Source: a virus. Taken from it: a stretch of DNA of 52,636 nucleotides. Within the stretch, counting starts at the first letter, position 1, and each line of letters begins with the position of its first letter. The stretch lies in IMG/VR virus record IMGVR_UViG_3300025674_000060, positions 1 to 52,636 of that record; one strand, 5' to 3'. Both the position numbers and the translations under genes were made by a program. Positions 9,056 through 16,477 of this stretch are shown piece after piece. The notes beneath the pieces were generated by a model, which saw nothing but the letters and a program-made list of their open reading frames with translations, ran no database searches and was not told the origin of the DNA.

Positions 9056-9853
9056 CTACACCGAAACCCAAGAAGTGCCATCCCATACTTTAAGCACAGA
9101 CTCATCTGTAGAGTACCAAAGTTCTCCTTCTTTCTCGGGGATCGGGGCGCCTGTCGAATACGAAGCACCTTTGTCGCCGGGCGCGGCCTCATACCAACCG
9201 CTTGTAGTGGCGTCAAAAATAAACAGAGAACCGATTTGAGTGTTGTACCACAGCAGTCCATCTCGGGTAGGACCGTTAAGACCTGTGCCGGAAGGAGCGT
9301 AATCGCTCTTAATAGCAAGGGCATCTGCGTTAGTCTGATACCAACCAGGATCAGATCCTGACGAGTAAACAAACATACGTCCTTGATTGGTGTCATACCA
9401 CAAGACACCTTCAATACCAATAGGCGCTGTATCCTGCACATTAACCGCGACAGCGGCGCCGCTAAGAACAGCAGCCGTATTGATAACGGTTTGACCAGGA
9501 ATATACGAAAAATTGACGTTGGCGCCTGCCGCCAAGCCGCCGGAAGTTATAACGCCGTAATCAGCGTTAACAACAGAAACACCGCCACTTTCAGTTATAT
9601 AAATTCCGGAGCCGCCGACAACACCAGGAGCAATACCGCTAATAGATGAATTTAAATCTTCTAATGCGCGAACAAGACCGCCGAAAGAAGCATCGTATCC
9701 ATAAGGACATCTGGTGTAACTTATGGTTCCCACGCCGGAAATCGTGTCGATTATTTCTACGATAGCGTCGACCGCGCCGCGAAAATTCTCAGGGTGAAGC
9801 GAACGGGGTAAATACCCGTGATTGGGGCACGGCGGACTGTTAACCTCGGGCAT
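9056..9853 (-). CDS. Tail protein with three LWY repeats
   Basis: This protein has 265 residues. The C-terminal half carries three copies of a short module: GVLWYDTNQGRMFVY, GLLWYNTQIGSLFIF and GELWYSTDESVLKVW, each followed by a Trp/Tyr element (GWYQT, GWYEA, SWVSV). Such modules occur at the ends of phage fibre and baseplate-linked proteins. The virion protein at 17008-17559 ends in a related element (GLYIYVGGAWVQV). The ATG at 9853 follows a good ribosome site (AGGAGGGG) 11 bases upstream. It is the first gene of the fibre unit. Confidence 0.8.
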   Translation of the reverse strand: MPEVNSPPCPNHGYLPRSLHPENFRGAVDAIVEIIDTISGVGTISYTRCPYGYDASFGGLVRALEDLNSSISGIAPGVVGGSGIYITESGGVSVVNADYGVITSGGLAAGANVNFSYIPGQTVINTAAVLSGAAVAVNVQDTAPIGIEGVLWYDTNQGRMFVYSSGSDPGWYQTNADALAIKSDYAPSGTGLNGPTRDGLLWYNTQIGSLFIFDATTSGWYEAAPGDKGASYSTGAPIPEKEGELWYSTDESVLKVWDGTSWVSV

Positions 9854-9883
9854 CAGCTACAGTACCCCTCCTAATCGTGTATT

Positions 9884-10267
9884 CTATCGGATCTCTGATC
9901 TCTTAGCTTTACGATAGCGAGCGCTGACTCTCTTAACGACGTTTACGGAGATATCCAGCATGGCCGCTATTTTTGAGCAGCTTAAACCCTGTTCAATTTG
10001 ATATTCAATTTCTTTTGTGCGCCAAGTATTTTTTTCGACAAGATCTGCCCGCCGTTTAATAGCAAGCAGTTCTGGCTCATTTGCCTCCTTTAAAAGAATT
10101 TGATGGACTCGTTGCTTGGAAATACCGAACTGCTCCGCAATTTGCTGAAGCGACAAGCCGTCCTGTATATACAAGGTGTAGATACGCTCGAACCGCTCCA
10201 TCCGAGCTTCCTTTGAGGCGTACTGACCCCAGTACTGTTGAGCGTCTTCTTTGGTTTTGATTTTCAT
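9884..10267 (-). CDS. Regulator with two helix-turn-helix units, sigma region 4-like
   Basis: This protein has 127 residues. Residues 38-60 read as a sigma-70 region 4-type helix-turn-helix (GLSLQQIAEQFGISKQRVHQ). Residues 92-115 hold a second one (GLSCSKIAAMLDISVNVVKR). Between them is a charged linker. No sigma region 2 is present, so it is not a complete sigma factor. It lies directly upstream of the fibre unit and downstream of a divergent control region. Late-gene activation is a reasonable guess; the DNA-binding call itself is firm. Confidence 0.8.
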   Translation of the reverse strand: MKIKTKEDAQQYWGQYASKEARMERFERIYTLYIQDGLSLQQIAEQFGISKQRVHQILLKEANEPELLAIKRRADLVEKNTWRTKEIEYQIEQGLSCSKIAAMLDISVNVVKRVSARYRKAKRSEIR

Positions 10268-10315
10268 GTAAAACGCGAGTGCGCCCGAAGAGCTTAACTT
10301 CCCTGGCGCCTAGCG

Positions 10316-10462
10316 TCAACCCCTAGTAGACCCGGAAGCTGGCTTCCGTAACGTTTGTTGCTCATGACAGAAACCTTCCTCAGCAAGCATCCAGGCGGGC
10401 ACGTTGAGTTCTGAGCCCCGCTGTCGGCACAGCCGCCAAAATTCGGTATCAGGTGATTCCAT
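10316..10462 (-). CDS. Small hypothetical protein (48 aa)
   Basis: An ATG at 10462 opens 48 codons ending in TGA at 10316-10318. The protein starts MESPDTEFWRLCRQRG and includes LNVPAWMLAEEG, a mix of acidic and aromatic residues that looks coded rather than random. It lies 48 bases upstream of the helix-turn-helix gene in the same direction. A second tiny frame (10294-10365, MSNKRYGSQL start, 23 residues) overlaps its end and could be a further peptide, but support for that one is weak. The function is unknown. Confidence 0.45.
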   Translation of the reverse strand: MESPDTEFWRLCRQRGSELNVPAWMLAEEGFCHEQQTLRKPASGSTRG

Positions 10463-10951
10463 AGTCTTGTTCCTAGCAGAAGTCCTGTAATCCATGGTCG
10501 ACCTGTAAGTAATCCAAGTATAGGACTACTAAGTCGTAAACTGTCAACCCTCTGCCAGCGCTAAATACCACAGCGCTCTAGAAAAACACAACCCCTAAAA
10601 AAAGTTTTTCGAGTCTCGTACTTAACGTAATTTGCGTCTGTGCAGAGATATGTACGGATTTCAATAATTAAGTGGTACTTTATAACAATTAAGGCACTCC
10701 ATAAGTTGCGTAGTAATGCGACCCTTGCTGACTTTTTAAATACTCGAATTTAGGTCGATTCTCAAAAGTCTCAGGTGAGTTGCGCAATTTGCGTTAACTG
10801 CTCTTAGAAATAGAAATATTTTTCTATTACCCTCGTACTCGTACCCCTCACTCCAAAGCACTAGGTGCGCTTAGCGACGGTCTCATGAGTCCAATTCAAG
10901 ACAAAACTTTAAATCCGGATACTTTCTGCGCCTCCTCAGACAAAGCACTCT
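10463..10951. promoter_or_regulatory. Divergent non-coding control region
   Basis: This is nearly 490 bases without a convincing gene, between the leftward regulator unit and the rightward cluster starting near 10952. It is AT-rich in the middle. An 8-bp perfect inverted repeat with a 4-base loop lies at 10809-10828 (AATAGAAA, TATT, TTTCTATT). AGCGCT occurs twice about 15 bases apart near 10560-10575. An A-run meeting a T-run is seen near 10597-10609. Promoters for both directions should lie here, but I cannot place -35/-10 boxes with confidence. Confidence 0.5.
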
Positions 10952-11671
10952 GTGAGCTACGATACTTTTGCAATCGGTGTGTACCCCATGTGTAACTCCG
11001 TGCTTCTGCTCATGTTCGGGCTGCTGGACGTCGAAACCGTCCCAATCCCGGACGGAACCCCAGACAGCTTGGAACAGCTCGATTACCTGACCGTTGCTCA
11101 CCACGGCTCGACTGTTGTCGCGAGCTGCCAATGTCGCCGGACACCTCCCGTAGCGCTCCTCAAATCCGATTTCGACCGTCGCTGTCGGCTGGCTACGGCT
11201 TTTGCCTGCCCGATCTGCACCAGCGAACTCAAGCAAGGCTCAGCGGCTTCAGCCTCCGATCGCTTCCAGTACTGGCTGATGCAGCACAAATTTGTGATCG
11301 ACCGAACCGAGCACCTGTATGCTTCAGTCTTGCCGAAACGACTGGTCGACATGGTGGACGGCACCCTCATGCGGCCTCGGCGCTTTATCTACGCCAAATT
11401 TCACGGGGTCGATTTGACCACGAAGGACAAGGTCCTGATGAAATGCGGCGATGCCAACTGCCTAAACCCGCATCACATGCACTTAGCCGCCAGTCCGGCT
11501 AAGAAGGTAAGCTCCGAAATGCACACTGACATTCTTAAATGGGCACAACGCAAGATGACGAACAAAGCAATCCAGGAACTCCTAAAAATTCATCACGGCC
11601 TAAATATTTCGGTCAGGACTATCTCCAAACTCAGAAACGAATCGCCGCAATTAGAAGCCATCGCGATTTGA
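10952..11671 (+). CDS. HNH/His-Me-finger-like zinc protein with C-terminal helix-turn-helix
   Basis: This protein has 239 residues from a GTG at 10952; ATGs at 10988 and 11012 are equally plausible starts. A CxC...CPIC cluster (residues about 57-91) suggests zinc binding. The segment RFIYAKFHGVDLTT followed by MKCGDANCLNPHH matches the zinc loop of HNH-type homing endonucleases (G....v.H.C.N..C.NP.H). The His that normally precedes the first Cys of that loop is Met here. The last 45 residues (MTNKAIQELLKIHHGL, ISVRTISKL) form a helix-turn-helix. This architecture suits a regulator derived from an endonuclease better than an active nuclease. It is first in its rightward cluster. Confidence 0.68.
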   Translation: MSYDTFAIGVYPMCNSVLLLMFGLLDVETVPIPDGTPDSLEQLDYLTVAHHGSTVVASCQCRRTPPVALLKSDFDRRCRLATAFACPICTSELKQGSAASASDRFQYWLMQHKFVIDRTEHLYASVLPKRLVDMVDGTLMRPRRFIYAKFHGVDLTTKDKVLMKCGDANCLNPHHMHLAASPAKKVSSEMHTDILKWAQRKMTNKAIQELLKIHHGLNISVRTISKLRNESPQLEAIAI

Positions 11672-11871
11672 TAGAAGTGTTACAATCCGAGCAGCCGGTA
11701 TCAGCAGTGGAAATAGCACAGGCGCTTGGAACATCAAAGGGTTCAATTTTGCTTTGGCTTAAGCGCCTGCTCAGACTGGATTTAATCAAAAAGATCAAGT
11801 TCGAGCATCATGTTCTCTATTGCGTAAACGGTCAGCATCAAAACCTTATAGACGCGTCTGTCCAAGAATGA
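11668..11871 (+). CDS. Winged-helix DNA-binding protein
   Basis: I take the TTG at 11668 as the start because it overlaps the TGA of the upstream gene (TTGA). A longer form from 11539 would overlap that gene by over 130 bases, and its extra N-terminus looks like out-of-frame sequence. The protein then has 67 residues and reads as one winged helix: VSAVEIAQALGTSKGSILLW, LKRLLRLDLIKKIKF, then a wing. It is probably a small transcription regulator. Its stop overlaps the next start (ATGA at 11868). Confidence 0.6.
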   Translation: MIEVLQSEQPVSAVEIAQALGTSKGSILLWLKRLLRLDLIKKIKFEHHVLYCVNGQHQNLIDASVQE

Positions 11872-12284
11872 GTTTTACAGAACTTCAGGCCAAGCCCGTA
11901 CTCTGGCGATCTGACTACATCGTCGAGAATTTACCGAGCTGGATTTATACCGACAACGACGAGCCACGTGGCGAAGCTGAGTGTCGGGCCAAAATCAGCT
12001 CTTTACAGTACACAATTCAAGACATCGAGCTTCAAATCCAAATTCGAGAGCTCGAACTGAAAACCGGCAGTTCCCGTCACAGCAGCGCCTTCGACTACGA
12101 CAAGTGGCGAACCCAAGCCCTACGCGCCAAACAAACACATCTGTATCTCCTAAACGCCTACAGCTACTGGCTGATTCTCAGTGAGCGTCGCAAAGCCGCA
12201 GATGAGTCCAAACTTAATTCCGTTATCAAACTCTTAATTGAAGAACCTAAAGATTTTGTTGAGCAGCTAGAAAAGCTTCTGTAG
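11868..12284 (+). CDS. Hypothetical helical protein
   Basis: This protein has 138 residues. The ATG at 11868 overlaps the preceding TGA (ATGA), which marks the start. It begins MSFTELQAKPVLWRSDYIVE. Residues about 45-75 form a charged helix likely to coil (IQDIELQIQIRELELK), and the C-terminus is helical and acidic (LIEEPKDFVEQLEKLL). No family is recognised. Tight coupling to the winged-helix gene suggests that they act together. Confidence 0.65.
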   Translation: MSFTELQAKPVLWRSDYIVENLPSWIYTDNDEPRGEAECRAKISSLQYTIQDIELQIQIRELELKTGSSRHSSAFDYDKWRTQALRAKQTHLYLLNAYSYWLILSERRKAADESKLNSVIKLLIEEPKDFVEQLEKLL

Positions 12285-12293
12285 ACTGTAAGA

Positions 12294-12411
12294 GTCCCCA
12301 GAGTAAGAAAGGCCGACGGGGACAACGAGGGAGTGCTGGAAGTTTTCGTCTTTTCCTTTCGGCGGTGAGTGATCTAGACTGCCGGGTGCCAGGTGGTCTA
12401 GCGGCTCCCTC
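12294..12411 (+). ncRNA. Structured RNA leader or small RNA before the 12412 gene
   Basis: Three perfect pairings stand out in this gap. GTCCCC (12294-12299) pairs with GGGGAC (12318-12323). GAGGGAG (12327-12333) pairs with CTCCCTC (12405-12411). Inside the latter, CTAGAC (12374-12379) pairs with GTCTAG (12396-12401). The closing stem ends immediately before the ATG at 12412, so no ribosome site is left exposed when it is folded. The G-rich left arm could hide the start region. It may be a translational switch or a separate small RNA. It fits no tRNA: there is no T-loop. Confidence 0.5.
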
Positions 12412-12771
12412 ATGCCAACTTCAAATCTTTATGTAATGCCTGAACCTCAAAACACTCAAACTGAACTTCTCAAAATCCTCCGCAGCATCGATACTTCGCT
12501 GCAGATGCTCGCAAACAGTAAAAACGATGGTTTAACCACAGCGTTTATCACGAAACGTGCTTTAGCGGAACGCCTGGGAGTACCTTCAATAAAAATAGAT
12601 AAATTATTGCATCAGGGTATTCTTTCTGGCGGGAAATCCGGCCTGGTAGAAAATCGCCATTATTGTAAGATAGACCCAGACGAAAACAATCCAAGTAATT
12701 ACTTGTACGACAGCGCTAAGGTGCTATCGGATGCTTGGAACAACTTTACGGGGTACGACAAAAATGCCTGA
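12412..12771 (+). CDS. Small protein with possible helix-turn-helix
   Basis: This protein has 119 residues. Residues about 10-35 form a predicted amphipathic helix (TELLKILRSIDTSLQMLA). Residues 46-70 (FITKRALAERLGVPSIKIDK) read like the helix-turn-helix of phage MerR or excisionase-type proteins, followed by KSGLVENRHYCKI. The ATG abuts a strong RNA stem, so its translation may be controlled. The stop overlaps the next start by 8 bases. Confidence 0.65.
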   Translation: MPTSNLYVMPEPQNTQTELLKILRSIDTSLQMLANSKNDGLTTAFITKRALAERLGVPSIKIDKLLHQGILSGGKSGLVENRHYCKIDPDENNPSNYLYDSAKVLSDAWNNFTGYDKNA

Positions 12772-13180
12772 TTTCAAAAAAGTAGCTGAGCAGCTTCGTC
12801 AAAACCTGTTTGCCGGCGGTGAAGCTAAACGTCGCATGGCTTCAAATGTCGTGCGGATGATCATCGGAGACATCATTACGCTCTACGAAGAGTTCAAGAC
12901 GCACAAAGGCGAAGGTGCGCTGTTTTTCAATACCAGTGATTCAGAAAAATCGCAGTATCTGAGCATTAATGAGATCAAGACCGATATGGCCTTGGCTCAG
13001 GAAATGATGAACAAAGAGTTAGCTACTTTCTTTGAGAAACTCCTCAAGGTAATCGAAAAAGAAAGCGAATCTGGAGACCCCGTGGTTGTTATGCTGGACA
13101 TTCACGGCATGAGTATACATGTTTTAGATAAGAATAAAATAAATGAAGTGCTTGAAGAAGCTGTAGATGCCTCTAAATGA
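12764..13180 (+). CDS. Hypothetical helical protein
   Basis: I chose the ATG at 12764, which overlaps the upstream stop by 8 bases, over a start at 12731. The protein has 138 residues, is mainly helical, and is rich in Lys and Glu (KKVAEQLRQNLFAGGEAKRR, MNKELATFFEKLLKVIEKES). No known motif is seen. The stop overlaps the start of the Dam-like gene by 14 bases, placing it in the same transcript. Confidence 0.65.
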   Translation: MPDFKKVAEQLRQNLFAGGEAKRRMASNVVRMIIGDIITLYEEFKTHKGEGALFFNTSDSEKSQYLSINEIKTDMALAQEMMNKELATFFEKLLKVIEKESESGDPVVVMLDIHGMSIHVLDKNKINEVLEEAVDASK

Positions 13181-13745
13181 AGTAGATTTCGTATCACCTA
13201 TAGACGTACTGGCCGCCGTCACTGGTTTTTTCGGCGGCCGCATAGGGCTCGATCCTGCTAGCAGCGATAACGCGAACAGCCTCGTTCAAGCAGATAAATA
13301 TTTTTGCCCTAAACATCAAGGACTAAAACAGATCTGGAAAGCTGATTCTGTTTATTTATATCCACCACGCGATCGATTGACCGGAATCGAGCAACCTCCT
13401 GATCGCAGCCTGTGGACGAAGAAAAAAAGATTTACCAAGTCGGCACAGCGGGTCTGGATGGAGGAGATGCTGCGTAAATATACGTTAGGGGAGTTTAAAG
13501 AAGGACTGCTGTTTTTAACATCTACAGACGTAGCATTACTGGCAGCTCAAAAAATCGGACTGGATCTGCCCTTGTGCATTTTAAAAGAACATCCGAAATT
13601 GAGAAACGACGACAAAGACTTTAGTCGTGTCAGCACAAATAAAATTTATGGATTTTTATATTATTTCCCGCCTACTGAAGACACAGAGAAGCGTATTTTA
13701 GAATTTAGTGATTGCTTTAATACTCTCGGGCGTGTTTATATTTGA
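13167..13745 (+). CDS. Phage Dam-like (N6-adenine methyltransferase family) protein with altered catalytic motif
   Basis: This protein has 192 residues. The start SPIDVLAAVTGFFGGRIGLD, then PASSDNANSLVQADKYF and HQGLKQIW, follows the phage Dam methyltransferase family (target, acidic LDPA, N/A-rich loop, DGL..W). The expected NPPY catalytic motif reads YPPR (VYLYPPRD near residue 66). The following LFLTSTDVALLAAQK fits the family strand after motif IV. Either the enzyme is inactive or its chemistry has changed. It is last in the rightward cluster and converges with the 13717 gene, overlapping by 29 bases. Confidence 0.62.
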   Translation: MPLNEVDFVSPIDVLAAVTGFFGGRIGLDPASSDNANSLVQADKYFCPKHQGLKQIWKADSVYLYPPRDRLTGIEQPPDRSLWTKKKRFTKSAQRVWMEEMLRKYTLGEFKEGLLFLTSTDVALLAAQKIGLDLPLCILKEHPKLRNDDKDFSRVSTNKIYGFLYYFPPTEDTEKRILEFSDCFNTLGRVYI

Positions 13746-14010
13746 TTGGGTCTTTAGTGTCATAGGTGTTATCTGGTCCAAAATTATCGTTCTCACCGAA
13801 TCCCAGTCCAACAGGAACTCCCCGCATCTTCTTCCTTAAATATTCGCGCGACAACCGTTGCCCTCGTTCCGAAGGACTTTCAGCCCAAACGGCGCCGGCC
13901 ATTCGGATGTCACCACGCTGCCGATATCTGTAGTCATGTTTAGCGAAAGGAGCTTCCGCGTGGAAAGCTACTTTACGCTCGTGTTTCCCTACCGGGATTT
14001 GCTCAGACAT
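13717..14010 (-). CDS. Hypothetical protein (97 aa)
   Basis: This protein has 97 residues, is rich in Arg, Lys and His, and contains GDIRMAGAVWAESPSERGQR and a Gly/Asn turn (GLGFGENDNFGPDN). The start at 14010 overlaps the stop of the 14003 gene by 8 bases. No family is recognised. It lies in the leftward unit with the endolysin, so a virion or lysis-linked role is possible. Confidence 0.6.
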   Translation of the reverse strand: MSEQIPVGKHERKVAFHAEAPFAKHDYRYRQRGDIRMAGAVWAESPSERGQRLSREYLRKKMRGVPVGLGFGENDNFGPDNTYDTKDPIKYKHAREY

Positions 14011-14506
14011 TATATGTGGTTAAACGCTTAACCTGGTCTTGGTTAATATCACCCTGAGCTAACTGCATAGCACGAGGATCATACTGAAGATTGAAGGCGG
14101 GGTCTTTAGCGATAGCTGCGAAACGAGGTTGAATTTCGTTTAATCCGCGTTGAATGTACTGGTCGTAAACGTTGGCGCTCTTCATCAGGGTGTCTTCAAA
14201 CCGCTGATGCGCCGGACTGCCTAAAACAGGGTAGTCTCCTTTATTAAGTTGACTTTGATAGGTCGAAATTTGCTGCGGCATACTCGGCATGTCGCCGAAG
14301 TTGCTGGTAATGCGGCTGTAATAAGAAGCTGGATCCTGCCCTGAACCTAAATAACCAGTAATGTCCTCTTGAACATCACCGGCCCAATTACGATATGTTT
14401 TACCGCGTTGCTGTAAGTCTTTAGCTAGGGTCTTTCCTTGCTTGACAGCTTCTTCTACAGAAGACTGTGCGGCTTCTAAAGCTTTCTGTTGAGGAGAAGC
14501 GCCCAT
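14003..14506 (-). CDS. Hypothetical virion-like helical protein
   Basis: This protein has 167 residues. The N-terminal 45 residues are a charged helix (LEAAQSSVEEAVKQGKTLAK). The rest is Gln/Pro/Tyr-rich with SYYSRITSNFGDMPSMPQQ. The composition is like the internal proteins at 37607-39788. It is 31 bases downstream of the endolysin gene. No enzyme motif is seen. Confidence 0.62.
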   Translation of the reverse strand: MGASPQQKALEAAQSSVEEAVKQGKTLAKDLQQRGKTYRNWAGDVQEDITGYLGSGQDPASYYSRITSNFGDMPSMPQQISTYQSQLNKGDYPVLGSPAHQRFEDTLMKSANVYDQYIQRGLNEIQPRFAAIAKDPAFNLQYDPRAMQLAQGDINQDQVKRLTTYNV

Positions 14507-14537
14507 AACATTGAAAATCCTACTCTAAGTATACCCA

Positions 14538-15761
14538 TCAGCCGAGCAGCTTAAGTAACTCAGGCGTAACAGGAACACGACCTTCAGGTAAACCCAGGTG
14601 AATATGCTCGTGGTGACCTCCAACAGGGTCATAACCGGGGTGAAATATTTCAGCTCCAGGAAGAGCCTGACGTAACTGCTCACCTAATTGCACAGTTCTA
14701 TTCTTCCAATCTCCACTACCCCAATCAGTTATATCAAGGGCTCGGCCTTGGTAATGAAGAGAACCTGGACTGTGTTTGCCCACGCGGCCAAAAGCCGGAT
14801 TCTCTCCGATTCGTAATCCCGCCTGGCCAAATTTACGCTGTAACGCCTTACCTAACTCAACAGTGGAAATAAAAGATGCGTTCGGATCAACAGCGGAAAC
14901 TGTAGAGGGTGAAGACGCAGCCAACTGCGAATTTATAGATGCTTCTTTCGCTGCTTGCCCTTGATCATAAGATTTCTGAGCGGCCTTAGCTCCCAGGATG
15001 TTCATGACCAACTTTGTCGGATCGTTATCCGATGCCGAGCCACCTAAAAACATAGCCTCATTTGCTTTATACTGATACTGTTCGGCTAAAGCTAAACCTT
15101 CTTCTCCATATTTATCTGGATCTGCTTTAATTGCTTCTGCTGCCTGCAGATAGACTTGAGCAGCCTTGGGGTTTCCAGGTTGCGCTTGACCGCCGCCGGA
15201 CAAAGCGTACTGAGACACAATGTCTTTTAAAGCGCTTTGAAAATCGTATCTAGGCAGATTTACTGAAGGAGTACCGACGGCTTGATTTACTTGATACGGG
15301 ACTCCGCCTCCAGGACGTTGTAAAAATCCGTACAGATCGTTCAGCGATTTTACAGGCTGTCCATAAAAACTTTTACCTTGTAAAGTCGGCAAACTAGCCC
15401 AAATCCGGGCGGCTTTGTCAATATTCTCCGGCGTGGGGGCATCCCTAGTCGGATCGATGCCTGCCCTTTCGAGCAGATAGATCGCACCTATATCTTGCTC
15501 TTGCGGTCCGAATGTTCTGAGACCTTTAGCTTTAGCGGCTTCGGCCCAAGTAGCCGGCATGAACTGATATCGCCCGGCTGCGGCGCTCCCACGCGGGAAA
15601 CTTCTTGTACGAACAACAGTATCCGGGTGTCGTTCTAAACTCTGAGCTTGGCCGCCGCCGAACATCGTACGATAGCCTTGTCCGCTGCGTGTTTTATCTG
15701 TGCCCTCTGCGTAGGCAATCAGGTCCAACCACTGCCTGGTCAGCGGATTATCTAAGGCCAT
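14538..15761 (-). CDS. Endolysin with transglycosylase and M15-type peptidase domains
   Basis: This protein has 407 residues. Residues 9-145 match the lambda R-type lytic transglycosylase pattern: LDLIAYAEGTD with its Glu, GYRTMFGG, HPDTVV, SAAGRYQFMPATW, then IWASLP. Residues about 295-407 look like an LAS/M15 metallopeptidase: GSLHYQGRALDITDWG (His and Asp ligands) and GGHHEHIHLGL (HxH). The roughly 140 residues between are an Ala/Gln-rich linker. Together they would cut the glycan strand and the peptide stem of peptidoglycan. No signal peptide is visible and no holin is recognised nearby. A virion-borne cell-wall enzyme is an alternative, since the gene lies near virion genes. Confidence 0.82.
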   Translation of the reverse strand: MALDNPLTRQWLDLIAYAEGTDKTRSGQGYRTMFGGGQAQSLERHPDTVVRTRSFPRGSAAAGRYQFMPATWAEAAKAKGLRTFGPQEQDIGAIYLLERAGIDPTRDAPTPENIDKAARIWASLPTLQGKSFYGQPVKSLNDLYGFLQRPGGGVPYQVNQAVGTPSVNLPRYDFQSALKDIVSQYALSGGGQAQPGNPKAAQVYLQAAEAIKADPDKYGEEGLALAEQYQYKANEAMFLGGSASDNDPTKLVMNILGAKAAQKSYDQGQAAKEASINSQLAASSPSTVSAVDPNASFISTVELGKALQRKFGQAGLRIGENPAFGRVGKHSPGSLHYQGRALDITDWGSGDWKNRTVQLGEQLRQALPGAEIFHPGYDPVGGHHEHIHLGLPEGRVPVTPELLKLLG

Positions 15762-15780
15762 CTGCGCACTATTTATTTAA

Positions 15781-16032
15781 TCAGTCTACCGAATCTTCAG
15801 GTTCATCGAACAACTGAATGTTAGTGTCTACATTTACACCTATTTGATTCATAACTGTTTTATAAGCACGTTCCTTACACATGAACTTTAAAATCATTAC
15901 CCAAAAAAACTGATCTCTGTCACTGCGATTGGACAGCGCCTTGGCCTTGGCGCGGATACGGGTCAGGACGAACTCGTCCTCAAGCGTCAGGCCGCAATGC
16001 AGGTTGTGCATACCGTCTTCGTGACCGACCAT
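15781..16032 (-). CDS. Hypothetical protein (83 aa)
   Basis: This protein has 83 residues starting MVGHEDGMHNLHCGLTLEDE. It is charged, with a hydrophobic stretch (FFWVMILKFMC) that is too short and interrupted to call as a membrane segment. The acidic C-terminus is DEPEDSVD. It is the first gene of the leftward endolysin unit, just after a divergent control region. The function is unknown. Confidence 0.6.
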   Translation of the reverse strand: MVGHEDGMHNLHCGLTLEDEFVLTRIRAKAKALSNRSDRDQFFWVMILKFMCKERAYKTVMNQIGVNVDTNIQLFDEPEDSVD

Positions 16033-16202
16033 CGCGGGGAGTTTAACTCTGATTTTATCCTACACCCGATTCTTAATATACGTTTCATATAAGACCATGA
16101 GCGTCGTGAGCAAAATAAAGAGAATATGAAAAACCGCATTTAACCTTTACATCGCACAAGGAACTCGTTATCATTGCTAAGCCACCCCCATTCACACGGC
16201 AG
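16033..16202. promoter_or_regulatory. Divergent intergenic region, likely promoters
   Basis: A 170-base gap separates the leftward 15781 gene and the rightward helix-turn-helix/Dps-like pair, so it should hold a promoter for each. It is AT-rich around 16068-16145. No convincing gene or clear box pair is seen. The TTATCAT run at 16168-16174 is a possible -10 element for the rightward pair. Confidence 0.35.
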
Positions 16203-16469
16203 ATGTTTGAAGGCAAGACTCTCCTGACGATCGCTGAGACTGCAGAATTCCTCAACTGCTCCAGCGGTTTTGTCCGTAAACGGATCGCACTGACCGAATC
16301 GAACAATCCCGGTGGCTGGCCTCGCGATATCTACGTGAACCTCCAGCCCACCGGTGCTAAGTCCCTCTATCGAATCAACAAAGACGCTCTCCAAAGCTAT
16401 CTGAACAACGTAGCTTCTTCGGCTACAGTAGAAAGCGACGAAGCAGAAGAAGTGGCTGTTGCCGCTTGA
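16203..16469 (+). CDS. Excisionase-like helix-turn-helix protein
   Basis: This protein has 88 residues. Residues 5-30 (LLTIAETAEFLNCSSGFVRK) form the helix-turn-helix used by excisionase and MerR-type DNA-binding proteins. They are followed by a wing-like strand (GWPRDIYVNL, SLYRINKDALQSYL) and an acidic Ala/Val tail. It lies 8 bases upstream of the Dps-like gene on the same strand, so it may control or accompany it. Confidence 0.72.
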   Translation: MFEGKTLLTIAETAEFLNCSSGFVRKRIALTESNNPGGWPRDIYVNLQPTGAKSLYRINKDALQSYLNNVASSATVESDEAEEVAVAA

Positions 16470-16477
16470 TCTAAACG

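Noticed and set aside
11539-11667. Longer N-terminus of the winged-helix gene
   Set aside because: The added 43 residues lie wholly inside the upstream coding frame and look like out-of-frame sequence. The TTGA overlap gives a better start.
12327-12412. Possible tRNA from GAGGGAG...CTCCCTC and 85-base span
   Set aside because: There is no T-loop (TTCRA), no anticodon arm and no D-arm in either orientation. A structured leader fits better.
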